Of a stretch of 8,587 bases of DNA, positions 1-7,123 are shown piece by piece. The DNA comes from Spirochaetia bacterium (GTDB lineage: Bacteria; Spirochaetota; Spirochaetia; Treponematales; Breznakiellaceae), in contig BNVA01000086.1 in assembly GCA_025997755.1 (NCBI GenBank), forward strand, positions 1 to 8,587. Direction: 5' to 3'. The position numbers were made by a program, and so were the translations under genes. Position 1 is the stretch's first letter, and every line of letters begins with the position of its first letter. Below the pieces are notes generated by a model. The model was not told the origin of the DNA and did no database searches. It was given only the letters and a program-made list of their open reading frames with translations.

Positions 1-1619
1 GATGGTATTAAAATTGTTGTAGAGATATACGAGCCTAATCTATCAAGTTCGGAATATTGTTCAAGTTCTTTGCATAACGCATTTTCGTTAAAAAAAAGTT
101 CTTCCTGCGTTGCACCTTTAACAATATAGTACCATGATGGAGAACCATAATCTAAAACCTGCGAAGTAATTTTTTCATTCTCTAAAAGTTCGGGCGTCAT
201 TGTATAAAGATTTCGTATATTGTTATCTATGCGTATATTTTTATAATGTATAAAAAGCAGCGCCAGCACGGCAGCAAGAGAAAACAAAGAAAGATAAACC
301 GGTTTTCCACCCCAAGAGTGATAAAGCCGGGGTTTTGAGATTATTATTTTATTTTCTTTATGCGTTCTGTGTTTTATGTGGTTAAATTTCTCACTAAGCG
401 GCGGAAGAAAAAACACAGCGGTAATAAACGAGCTTGTCATTCCGAATATGCAGAACACTGCAAATTGCTTAACAATGGTAAAAGGCGCTAATATCAAAAT
501 AACAAAACAAAGACACGTTGAGATATAACTCATAGCCGTTCCGCGGATTATAGCGTCCCGCGCCTCGTCCCTGCGATGTTTTAAGTGTGAAAAAAAATGA
601 ACCGAATAATCGACTGATGTTCCTATAAGGGTTGTACCGAATACAAGAGTAAGTATGTGCATTGTCCGGAATATCAAAAGCGTCCCCGCAAAAGCGGCTG
701 CTATAGACAGCAAAGCGGTAAAGAAAGTAAAAATTACCGGCGTAATTGATTTAAAGGTAAACAAAAACAACAGTAATATAATAATTAAAGAAATGGTTGT
801 TATTATCGAAATTTCTTTCTGCGCGTTACTTGAACTTTCATAACTATGAAACGGTACACCTGAATTATAAAAATCAATGCCGTTAATGCCTTTTTTTATC
901 TCATTCTCGAATTTATAAATATCTTTAACCGGATTATTCGAGCTTGAAACGCCTGTCTCCGGCAATGAAACACGCATTAAAATATACCAGCGGTTATCGG
1001 AAAAAGCCGCAAGGACACCGTTATATGGAGCCATATCCCCTGAAGTTACAGCGGCGTTTTTCAAATAACTCTTTAATATTCTTTCTGTAAGCATAAAAGG
1101 GTCAAGACTGATATTTTCAAGCGACGACAATGTTAAAGCGCCGTATATATCCTGCAGGGCTTCGTTTGATATTCTTTCCGCGTTACCGGTGTTAAGAAGA
1201 TCGATTGTTTTATCATCTAAAAGCACATAACGGTAATTAAAAACATAATCCCGCAGCTTGTCAAAAAATGTATCATCAACATAAAGGTTGACCGATTCAA
1301 AAGCGCTGCTTTTTTCAACGGCAATATATAAGAGACCGGCAGCTTCTTTTGCATCATCAAAATCCGGCGCCGCTATCAAAATAACCGCAAGCTTCGCACT
1401 GTGTGCGCTAAAAACACTATCCGCCTTTGCGATGCCGCTTGAACCTTTTGGCAGTATATCCATAAGGTTTGTGTTTATATGAACGTTAAACACAAGAGCG
1501 GAAAGACATGCCAAAACAAAAACCAGCAGATGAAAAAACACCCATAACCGGATAGTGTGATTCCATACCGCAGGCGTTTTTAATAACTGTCTAATTTGTT
1601 TCAAATAATTGTATTTCAT
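1..1619 (-). CDS. MMPL/RND-family exporter, N-terminal 539 residues (runs off left edge)
   Basis: Predicted inner-membrane exporter of the RND/MMPL superfamily, of the type found in aryl polyene clusters, where it is thought to move the finished lipid out of the inner membrane together with a LolA-like partner. I translated the minus strand from the ATG at 1619 and found it open to position 1. The layout is typical: TM1 at about residues 24-44, a large periplasmic domain at about 45-268, then a bundle of five helices (about 270-289, 292-316, 322-342, 365-382, 386-406). A cytoplasmic linker follows, then TM7 at about 440-458 and the start of a second periplasmic domain. GTSVDYSVHFF at 333-343 is the family's TM4 motif, with Asp337 the likely proton-relay residue. 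The usual length is near 750-800 residues, so roughly the last third is missing. The start lies 29 bases inside the LolA-like gene and has no clear Shine-Dalgarno, which suggests translational coupling; a slightly later start is possible. Confidence 0.9.
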   Translation of the reverse strand, partial: MKYNYLKQIRQLLKTPAVWNHTIRLWVFFHLLVFVLACLSALVFNVHINTNLMDILPKGSSGIAKADSVFSAHSAKLAVILIAAPDFDDAKEAAGLLYIAVEKSSAFESVNLYVDDTFFDKLRDYVFNYRYVLLDDKTIDLLNTGNAERISNEALQDIYGALTLSSLENISLDPFMLTERILKSYLKNAAVTSGDMAPYNGVLAAFSDNRWYILMRVSLPETGVSSSNNPVKDIYKFENEIKKGINGIDFYNSGVPFHSYESSSNAQKEISIITTISLIIILLLFLFTFKSITPVIFTFFTALLSIAAAFAGTLLIFRTMHILTLVFGTTLIGTSVDYSVHFFSHLKHRRDEARDAIIRGTAMSYISTCLCFVILILAPFTIVKQFAVFCIFGMTSSFITAVFFLPPLSEKFNHIKHRTHKENKIIISKPRLYHSWGGKPVYLSLFSLAAVLALLFIHYKNIRIDNNIRNLYTMTPELLENEKITSQVLDYGSPSWYYIVKGATQEELFFNENALCKELEQYSELDRLGSYISTTILIP

Positions 1620-2217
1620 CGGGTGTCAACATTTCGGGAAACACAGACTCATAAAAGAATAATTCCGTACTGCCGCTCTTTTGTTCGATCATCGTTACTT
1701 CGTTTATGACATGGCGTCCGCTGCTCTCTCCGCCTTTTATGATCACTTTTTCAGCAAAGGCTTTCATCTCTCTGTGTTTAGGCGTCAGATTCATTACCCA
1801 TTCTCCGTTTGATTCAATAAATTCAACGAAGAATGATTTTTGCAGTGTTGTAATATCACCTGTAAATATGGAGCTTATGGTTTCGGCTATCCATAAAAAT
1901 GAACGGTTACCCTTAGCATCAATACGGCTCTGCACTCCAGAATCATTTCTTTGCGTCAGCGAATTAGGTCCGGCGATAAGAGTAGAGGAAACAGGAGTTA
2001 AGGTTTGCAGAATAATTCCTAAATCCTTTGCAATAACAAAATTACCGGTGGAAACAAAGATACGTTTAACTGCGGCTGCTTCTTTTCTTTGTATAAAATT
2101 ACCTTTAACAATATTGTTTTTAGAAAGTTTATCGCAGACTTCGTTAATGTCGGCGGAAATATTTACATAACCTGCAAAAAACAATAAGACAGCAATTATA
2201 TAAAACTTTTTTATCAC
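1591..2217 (-). CDS. LolA-like outer-membrane lipoprotein carrier protein
   Basis: Predicted periplasmic carrier with the LolA/LolB fold. In aryl polyene clusters a LolA paralogue accompanies the MMPL exporter and is believed to ferry the lipid across the periplasm. I prefer the GTG at 2217 (208 residues) over the ATG at 2250. A GGGGGA ribosome-binding site sits about nine bases upstream of the GTG, the GTG overlaps the thioesterase stop by one base, and it yields a clean signal peptide (IKKFYIIAVLLFFAGYVNIS, cleavage likely after SADI or just before). The longer start would put a charged 11-residue extension in front. After the signal come the LolA hallmarks: GNFIQRK, then RIFVSTGNFVI, then GIILQTLTPVSSTLIAGP, i.e. 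the F-x-Q and S-x-G-x-F pattern, and the T-P-x-x-S-T strand. There is no lipobox cysteine, so it should be soluble rather than a lipoprotein. Overall identity to housekeeping LolA is low; this is a cluster-specific paralogue. Confidence 0.82.
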   Translation of the reverse strand: MIKKFYIIAVLLFFAGYVNISADINEVCDKLSKNNIVKGNFIQRKEAAAVKRIFVSTGNFVIAKDLGIILQTLTPVSSTLIAGPNSLTQRNDSGVQSRIDAKGNRSFLWIAETISSIFTGDITTLQKSFFVEFIESNGEWVMNLTPKHREMKAFAEKVIIKGGESSGRHVINEVTMIEQKSGSTELFFYESVFPEMLTPDEIQLFETN

Positions 2218-2660
2218 TATTTTACTTCCCCCATCTTTTGCCTTTTCCATTCTTCAACCCTGCCTATAAAAATATCAGGACAAACAAAAGACGATTTATT
2301 TGTCTGCATATTAAATACCATCTGAGTACTTTCGCCTTTTGTACAGAGCATGCCGGTTTTGGAATTGTAAAGTTCATATTTTAATTTTATACAATTTTGA
2401 TATTCCGATAGAAAAGCTCTTGCTCTTACAGTATCACCGTAGGAAAAAGATGATATAAATTTTAAAGAAACGCTTGTTACAGGAAACGCAAAGCCTGAAT
2501 CTTTCATTTCAAGATAATCGTAACCGATTTTTTTTAACAGAGCGCATCGTATTTTTTCAAAGTATTTAACATAGTTACCGTGCCAAACCACATTCATAGG
2601 GTCTACATCGTAAAATTCAACTTTGAATTCCATCTCCTCAAAGAATTTATTGTTCACCAT
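2217..2660 (-). CDS. 4HBT/YbgC-type hot-dog acyl thioesterase
   Basis: A 147-residue single-domain hot-dog protein of the 4-hydroxybenzoyl-CoA thioesterase (YbgC/FadM) type. It is expected to hydrolyse an acyl-CoA or acyl-ACP thioester in the cytoplasm. The diagnostic N-terminal segment is VEFYDVDPMNVVWHGNYVKY at residues 14-33, matching the family pattern Y-x-D-x-D-x-x-x-V-V-[YW]-H-x-x-Y. Asp20 aligns with the catalytic aspartate of YbgC. Length is normal for the family. An AAGGCGG ribosome-binding site lies eight bases upstream of the ATG at 2660. The gene follows the acyltransferase by 18 bases, and its stop overlaps the preferred start of the LolA-like gene. Aryl polyene clusters carry a thioesterase at this position, just before LolA. 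Its role may be chain release or editing of misloaded ACP; the sequence does not decide between them. Confidence 0.88.
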   Translation of the reverse strand: MVNNKFFEEMEFKVEFYDVDPMNVVWHGNYVKYFEKIRCALLKKIGYDYLEMKDSGFAFPVTSVSLKFISSFSYGDTVRARAFLSEYQNCIKLKYELYNSKTGMLCTKGESTQMVFNMQTNKSSFVCPDIFIGRVEEWKRQKMGEVK

Positions 2661-2678
2661 TTTTATTTCCGCCTTTAC

Positions 2679-3653
2679 CTATGCCCAAAAATCATAAAAA
2701 TTGTACCACTGGTAAGGCTCTTTTGTACAGTACTCCTCAAGATAAGACACAAAGTTACCGGCAAGCTCGTTTATCCGGGTTTTCCGCTCATTTCTGCCGC
2801 AATCAAACGAAATCTTTGATTTGTGAACATTCATGCGGTAAAGCGGCGTTGCCAGGGATATATCTTTTCGCAGCGCAAAAATAAAATATGTAGGCGCGTC
2901 TAAAAGTGATGCGATCAAAAAAGCTCCAAGCGGGAAAGAGGCTTTTTTTCCTAAAAAAGAAAATTCTAAAGTTCTATCGTTTGAGCTTACGGGAGTTCTA
3001 TCGCCGGCAATTACAACTAACCCTCCTTTTTCAATCGTTGCGCTTAACGTTATTAAAGTTCCGGGATTTATTTCATCTGCACTTATTAATTGATTATTTG
3101 AAGCCGGATTTATTTTTTTTAATATTTGATTAAAATAAGGAGTAACGGAAAAATATGTAATTGATACTATAGGGAACTGATGAGAAACCGCCGTCTTGTT
3201 TAGGCAGGCACAGGCGCGCAGCATCTCGGAATTGCCTATATGTGAACATATCAACAGTGCGCCTTTTTTGTTTTCAAGATTTTGGACAAGATCGTAAATA
3301 TCATCATTTTGATATTCAATATCTACAGTATCTTCCCTGCCGCTCCATGTTTCAATCTTTTCGATTAACGTAAGAGAAAAAGAAAGAATATGCTTATAAA
3401 CCGAGTGGCGCTCCTTACTGTTTGTAAACAAGGTTACATATTTAAAAAAACGTCTCGATTCAATGCGAACTTTTTTTGAAAAACAAAAATAAAAAAAACT
3501 TACGATAAACGCACAGGCGCGGCAAAAAGACGGAGGCAGAAACTTTACAAAAAGAAGGACAAGTTTTAACTGCCAAAGGCCCAGTGTTTTTTCACGCTGC
3601 GCAGCCCAATGTTCAGTATTATCGTTTTTGCAAGCCATATTACCATTATACAT
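2679..3653 (-). CDS. LpxL/HtrB-like lipid acyltransferase
   Basis: A 324-residue member of the lipid A biosynthesis acyltransferase (LABL) family, inner-membrane associated, predicted to transfer an acyl or polyenoyl chain from ACP to a hydroxyl or amine on a lipid or sugar acceptor. It has the EHWAAQRE-type N-terminus, a hydrophobic segment at about 28-58, and the catalytic H-x4-E motif in SHIGNSEML (His138, Glu143). AGDRTPVSSNDR (216-227) follows, then the FLGKKASFPLGAFLIA block (233-248) and the C-terminal PYQWYNFYDFW signature (313-323). The start at 3653 overlaps the glycosyltransferase by eight bases; the ATG at 3638 (MACKND...) is an alternative, and neither has a strong ribosome-binding site. 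The GT2-LABL neighbourhood, which as I recall is fused into one protein in some aryl polyene clusters, argues against a housekeeping lipid A role. An eight-base A run (plus-strand T at 3113-3120) lies inside the gene. Confidence 0.9.
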   Translation of the reverse strand: MYNGNMACKNDNTEHWAAQREKTLGLWQLKLVLLFVKFLPPSFCRACAFIVSFFYFCFSKKVRIESRRFFKYVTLFTNSKERHSVYKHILSFSLTLIEKIETWSGREDTVDIEYQNDDIYDLVQNLENKKGALLICSHIGNSEMLRACACLNKTAVSHQFPIVSITYFSVTPYFNQILKKINPASNNQLISADEINPGTLITLSATIEKGGLVVIAGDRTPVSSNDRTLEFSFLGKKASFPLGAFLIASLLDAPTYFIFALRKDISLATPLYRMNVHKSKISFDCGRNERKTRINELAGNFVSYLEEYCTKEPYQWYNFYDFWA

Positions 3654-4398
3654 TTTTTATATGGCGCATGATAAGCATAGGCAGACGGGCAATCATTCCG
3701 AAAAAAAGCCTTGTAAAAACCGCTGTTATACGGCTATTGTCGCGGATAATATGAAAATGCGATATGCCGTCCTTTGGATAAGTTACCATAACAGAATGAA
3801 AAATTACAGGGCAGTTATTCCAATAGAGATGTACAAGTATATCTATGTCAAATGCCATACGGTTATCAATATAACTATGGTCTATTACATAACAAGTTTC
3901 TTCTACTGGATATACGCGGAATCCGCACATAGAATCTTTAATCGCAGATGAAAGTGTTACAATTTTTGCCCATGTATTTGCGACCACCCTGCCGTTTTTT
4001 CTTGATTTAGGAACGGATTCATCGTAGTCGGGAAAGCCGCAGATCAGCGCTGCCGGATTCTCTCCGGCAAGCTCAAAAAAAACAACCGCAGCGGAAGCAT
4101 CGTGTTGGCCATCGGCATCTATCTGCAATGCGTGTGTTAGATTCATACTTTTTGCAATTTTTATTCCGGTACTAAAGGCGGCGCCTTTTCCTCTATTCTT
4201 GTTATGCGCCATTATAATTATATCGGTATATTCATTTGAAATAATGTTTAAATATTGTTTTGTGATGCTGTCGCTGCCATCATCAACTATAATTACCGGA
4301 CATGACAGATGTTTTTGAAGCGTTTCTATCAGCGGTTTAATAGTTGTACCGTGATTGTACAACGGAATTATAACGCAGGGTTTTATACCATCATTCAT
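3646..4398 (-). CDS. Family 2 glycosyltransferase (dolichyl-phosphate-mannose-synthase-like)
   Basis: A 250-residue GT-A-fold glycosyltransferase expected to transfer a sugar from a nucleotide-sugar donor to a lipid or polyene acceptor at the cytoplasmic face of the membrane. Motifs in order: CVIIPLYNHG (8-17) opening the Rossmann-like domain, VDDGS (38-42), NRGKGAAFSTG (68-78), the metal-binding DADGQHD (94-100) with its D-x-D, and MCGFRVYP (157-164) followed by FDIDI (183-187) in the acceptor region. There is no multi-helix membrane domain; only a short hydrophobic or amphipathic C-terminus (about 228-245) may touch the membrane. The gene starts three bases after the dehydratase stop, without a clear ribosome-binding site, and its end overlaps the acyltransferase start by eight bases. 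Sugar and acceptor cannot be read from the sequence. Confidence 0.92.
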   Translation of the reverse strand: MNDGIKPCVIIPLYNHGTTIKPLIETLQKHLSCPVIIVDDGSDSITKQYLNIISNEYTDIIIMAHNKNRGKGAAFSTGIKIAKSMNLTHALQIDADGQHDASAAVVFFELAGENPAALICGFPDYDESVPKSRKNGRVVANTWAKIVTLSSAIKDSMCGFRVYPVEETCYVIDHSYIDNRMAFDIDILVHLYWNNCPVIFHSVMVTYPKDGISHFHIIRDNSRITAVFTRLFFGMIARLPMLIMRHIKNV

Positions 4399-4401
4399 TT
4401 A

Positions 4402-4752
4402 TCAATTATCAAAGCTCAAGGAACCGGATGAAAAAACTTTTTTCCCATCGTCTTGTGTCATGCTAAACGCGATACTTCTTTTTTCTGCATTATAATTTAC
4501 TTCAAGATGAATAAGATCATCAGGCTGAATAATGGCGGAAAATTTTAAGCGCTTAGCGCCGAAAAAACACAGTGGAGTATTAAAGTACTTTGCACAAATA
4601 CGTACCAAAATATCAATCTGCCCCACTGCAGGAAGAATCTTTAACTGCGGAAAGTGTCCGTCAAAATAATCACTTTCCTTTCTGACTTTAAATTTAACTA
4701 AAACTCTTGTGTCATGTTTTTCTATAAGCGTTTCCGTAAAATCTTTTCCCAT
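4402..4752 (-). CDS. Small hot-dog beta-hydroxyacyl-ACP dehydratase (ApeI/FabZ-like)
   Basis: A 116-residue single hot-dog protein related to FabZ/FabA and to the ApeI dehydratase of aryl polyene synthesis. It is expected to remove water from 3-hydroxyacyl-ACP during polyene elongation. The active-site region is DYFDGHFPQLKILPAVGQID (28-47). His33 matches the catalytic histidine. Asp47, 14 residues later, sits where FabA has its catalytic aspartate and FabZ a glutamate. The usual P-G-V-x-Q is PAVGQ here, with alanine replacing the conserved glycine. An AAGGA ribosome-binding site lies a few bases upstream of the ATG. The gene follows the ligase by 19 bases and precedes the glycosyltransferase by three. 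The short length and divergence from housekeeping FabZ support a cluster-specific role. The main alternative is a non-catalytic hot-dog partner subunit. Confidence 0.85.
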   Translation of the reverse strand: MGKDFTETLIEKHDTRVLVKFKVRKESDYFDGHFPQLKILPAVGQIDILVRICAKYFNTPLCFFGAKRLKFSAIIQPDDLIHLEVNYNAEKRSIAFSMTQDDGKKVFSSGSLSFDN

Positions 4753-4771
4753 TTTCTATTCCTTTTCTTTT

Positions 4772-6601
4772 TTATTTTTTTGCAAACAAGGCTTCGATAG
4801 CTTCTTTTTTCTTTTTACCCTGCGAATCTAATGGCAACTCATCAACGAAGCGCCACTTTTTAGGAATCACGGTACCTTCAAAAAAATCAATTAAAAAATC
4901 ATAAAAAAATTTGTTTATTAAATATTTTTCTGTGCAGGCAAATTTTTCTTTGCCGTCCGCGTTAAGCGCAATAGCTGCGGCAAGGTACTGCCTTCTGTCC
5001 TGCATTGCGCGTACGCACACATCTTTTACAAGTCCGGTCTGCATTATGCGGCTCTCAATTTCCGGTAGTGATATACGTTTCTCTTCGATTTTTACTATGG
5101 AGTCGGCGCGTCCTTTTAACAAAAATCTGCCGTCGCTAAATATTTCGGCAATATCGCCTGTAATAAAACCCGACGGGTCTTTTATATACGGAGATATTAT
5201 AACAAGACAACCTTTATTTGGTTCTTCCTCTTTAATCCAAACTTTTGCATTGTCAAAAGGTGTCCATTCAGGTCCGTCTTTAGACTGTCTGTAACCTATT
5301 CCGTTTGTTTCCGTACTGCCGTAAACTTCGTATGGCCAAAAACCAAAAACATCTTGTGTCTTTTTTGCAGTCTCGAATGGAACCTCTCCACCGGATGTAA
5401 AGATAAGCGGCGTTTTCATTTCAAAATGCAGGTCAGCCTCGGCAGCCCGTTTAAGAAAGGCGGGGACAGTTATTATTGTGTATGAATCACTTGTAAACGG
5501 CATAAATTCTTCTGGAAACTCTATTTTTGTACGGCGGAACGGCACGCCTAAAGCGAATGGCAGCAGCACGGAAAAAAGCAAGCCCCAGATATGATGATGA
5601 CTTACCGTTGAACAAAATTTACGTTTGATAAATTCAGCGCCCCATCTTGAAATAATAAAACTATTGTCTAATTCAAATTCCGTTAGGCGTTGTTTTACAA
5701 TTTTTGGTTTTCCGGTAGTACCGGAAGTATACATATTGATAACTGTACGCTCACCGTCAATCTCCGGGATTTCCTCAAAATCACCGGAAGGTAAAGAATT
5801 TGTTTTTGATTCTGTTTCAATGATCGAAACTATATCTACACTGTCCGGCAGTTCAATGTCTGTAAGCAGCGTTGTATAAGGATCACGCATTTCCTCAAGG
5901 TACTGCCGCGTAACATTTGCCGTTAAACATATTTCCTTCTTGCATTGAAGCAAGGCGGTAAACCCCAACAGAAAGTACCAGCTATCCTGTGTATGCAGTA
6001 TCCACTTTTGTTTATCGCTTGCAGTAAGTACGCGGCGCAGTTTTTCCGTGCCTAGTATAAAGTCTTTCCATGTCTTATATTTTTTGTCTGCAAATACGCC
6101 GCCGTAACAAAGAATGGTTTCAAAAGGACGCGAGTGTACCTTGAATTTAGACAAAAAAACAGTTTTCGGCATTTTTTTCTGTGTCACCTTTCTAACTAAA
6201 TACTCTCCAAGAAAAAGCGTTCCCATAAGTATATACGAAATGCCGCAATTATAAAGCACCCAGACTTTATCGGAACATCTTAAAAAGGTAAAGGCAGAAA
6301 CTGCGGCATTAAAAATAAAAAAGCCGCTCCACACGATAGTAACTTTCCTACAGTATAAGCGTATCTGATCTTCTGCAGGCGAACCTTTTATCGTTTTGTC
6401 TTGCAGCACCGCAAAACGGAAAATTATTTCCGGCGGGAAAAATAAACTAAAACCGAAAAGACAGAGAAGAAATCCGTTTACTATGAGCGGGTAGAATTTT
6501 AGGGGAAAAATATCACGGCGGCCAATACTTAAAGCGGCAAGTGTAATCAACAGAACGGCATTAAAAATTATGCGGAAAAATTTATTCCGTGATTTTAACA
6601 T
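4772..6601 (-). CDS. Fusion: four-helix membrane domain plus AMP-dependent acyl/aryl ligase
   Basis: A 609-residue, two-part protein. Residues 1-140 hold about four membrane helices (roughly 10-29, 36-58, 88-107, 113-132) and resemble the small COG4648-type membrane protein that sits beside the ligase in aryl polyene clusters. Residues from about 160 onward are an ANL-superfamily adenylating enzyme, which activates a carboxylic acid with ATP and passes it to ACP or CoA. Visible ANL motifs: YTSGTTGKPK (291-300, phosphate loop), SHHHIWG (334-340), TSGGEVPF (402-409), YGSTETNG (427-434), TGD (481-483), the hinge GRADSIVKIEEKRI (497-510), and the C-terminal catalytic lysine region PLDSQGKKKKE (590-600). 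Everything needed for catalysis appears present. Two ACP genes lie directly upstream (10 bases away), so an ACP is the likely acceptor and the acid is probably the aryl starter. Substrate is inferred from context only. Confidence 0.9.
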   Translation of the reverse strand: MLKSRNKFFRIIFNAVLLITLAALSIGRRDIFPLKFYPLIVNGFLLCLFGFSLFFPPEIIFRFAVLQDKTIKGSPAEDQIRLYCRKVTIVWSGFFIFNAAVSAFTFLRCSDKVWVLYNCGISYILMGTLFLGEYLVRKVTQKKMPKTVFLSKFKVHSRPFETILCYGGVFADKKYKTWKDFILGTEKLRRVLTASDKQKWILHTQDSWYFLLGFTALLQCKKEICLTANVTRQYLEEMRDPYTTLLTDIELPDSVDIVSIIETESKTNSLPSGDFEEIPEIDGERTVINMYTSGTTGKPKIVKQRLTEFELDNSFIISRWGAEFIKRKFCSTVSHHHIWGLLFSVLLPFALGVPFRRTKIEFPEEFMPFTSDSYTIITVPAFLKRAAEADLHFEMKTPLIFTSGGEVPFETAKKTQDVFGFWPYEVYGSTETNGIGYRQSKDGPEWTPFDNAKVWIKEEEPNKGCLVIISPYIKDPSGFITGDIAEIFSDGRFLLKGRADSIVKIEEKRISLPEIESRIMQTGLVKDVCVRAMQDRRQYLAAAIALNADGKEKFACTEKYLINKFFYDFLIDFFEGTVIPKKWRFVDELPLDSQGKKKKEAIEALFAKK

Positions 6602-6611
6602 GCCTAAGCGT

Positions 6612-6857
6612 TTAACCTTCGGTCAAAGGTTGAAGAATCTCCACTACATCCTGAACTGTTTTTGCTTTTTTGAAAAGTTCCGCATCCAGTTTCCCTGGCA
6701 AATATGGTTTCATTTTAACGATTAGATCAACGGCATCTATAGAATCAAGACCTAAATCCTGATACAAAAGAGCGTCGGGTGTTATCTGATCCAACGAAAG
6801 CTCAAACTCCGCGGAAAGAATCTCCTTCATTTTTGTAAAGACTTCCTGCTTTGTCAT
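6612..6857 (-). CDS. Acyl carrier protein (second of a tandem pair)
   Basis: An 81-residue acyl carrier protein that carries the starter or growing chain on a phosphopantetheine arm. The attachment motif is DLGLDSIDAVDL (34-45), with Ser39 the modified serine. The four-helix ACP pattern is complete, ending in a helix with VQDVVEIL. The ATG shares a four-base ATGA overlap with the upstream ACP stop, and a strong GGAGGG ribosome-binding site precedes it. The acidic N-terminal half is typical, while the K-rich stretch around 48-66 is more basic than in housekeeping AcpP. Aryl polyene clusters characteristically carry two ACPs side by side, probably with different roles in priming and elongation. 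Which one the ligase loads cannot be told from sequence. Confidence 0.93.
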   Translation of the reverse strand: MTKQEVFTKMKEILSAEFELSLDQITPDALLYQDLGLDSIDAVDLIVKMKPYLPGKLDAELFKKAKTVQDVVEILQPLTEG

Positions 6858-7117
6858 TTTGTATTTCCCTCCGCAGTTACATATTCTGCCAATGCGTTGA
6901 CAGAGGCAAAATGTTTTTTGTTATCTTCATTATTTTCTGAAAATTTTACACCGAACTTCTTTTTTAATGCAATACCCAGCTCAAGCGCGTCAATCGAATC
7001 CAAGCCAAGTCCCGTACCGAAAAGCGGCTCCGAGTCTACGATATTTTCGGGACTTATGTCTTCCAATTCAAGCGCGTCTATGATCAATTTCTTTATTTGA
7101 AGTTTTAAATCGTCCAT
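6854..7117 (-). CDS. Acyl carrier protein (first of a tandem pair)
   Basis: An 87-residue acyl carrier protein and the first gene of the apparent operon. The phosphopantetheine site is GLGLDSIDALELG (36-48), with Ser41 the modified residue, preceded by the ACP helix I and loop (IKKLIIDALELEDISPENI). It differs clearly from its neighbour: it has GTGLGLDS rather than YQDLGLDS, and an insertion-like segment SENNEDNKKHF before the last helix. A recent duplication is therefore unlikely. The ATG at 7117 has no recognisable Shine-Dalgarno. It lies 45 bases after the DUF4954 stop, the widest gap in the region, and a promoter-like sequence falls in that gap. Its stop overlaps the second ACP start by four bases. 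Confidence 0.92.
   Translation of the reverse strand: MDDLKLQIKKLIIDALELEDISPENIVDSEPLFGTGLGLDSIDALELGIALKKKFGVKFSENNEDNKKHFASVNALAEYVTAEGNTK
6867..6872 (-). promoter_or_regulatory. Strong Shine-Dalgarno for the second ACP gene
   Basis: The minus-strand sequence GGAGGG lies nine bases upstream of the ATG at 6857, inside the end of the first ACP gene. It fixes that start and should give efficient independent initiation. It is the best ribosome-binding site I see in the operon and contrasts with the lack of one before the first ACP. Confidence 0.7.
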
Positions 7118-7123
7118 ATACTA

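Noticed and set aside
90..97. Eight-base A/T runs (90-97, 590-597, 3113-3120) as phase-variation tracts
   Set aside because: Runs of this length are expected in an AT-rich genome and the reading frames are intact; nothing else points to switching.
655..1482. Two short plus-strand open frames (655-843 and 1288-1482)
   Set aside because: Both are antisense to the continuous MMPL exporter frame, which I translated from 1619 to 1 without a stop.
1706..2170. 154-codon open frame on the plus strand
   Set aside because: It lies entirely opposite the LolA-like gene, which has a signal peptide and family motifs; the plus-strand product has no recognisable features or ribosome-binding site.
3628..3951. 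107-codon open frame on the plus strand
   Set aside because: Antisense to the glycosyltransferase and the acyltransferase start; no motif or domain pattern.
4911..5294. 127-codon open frame on the plus strand
   Set aside because: Antisense to the C-terminal part of the ligase, where the minus-strand frame carries the conserved ANL motifs.
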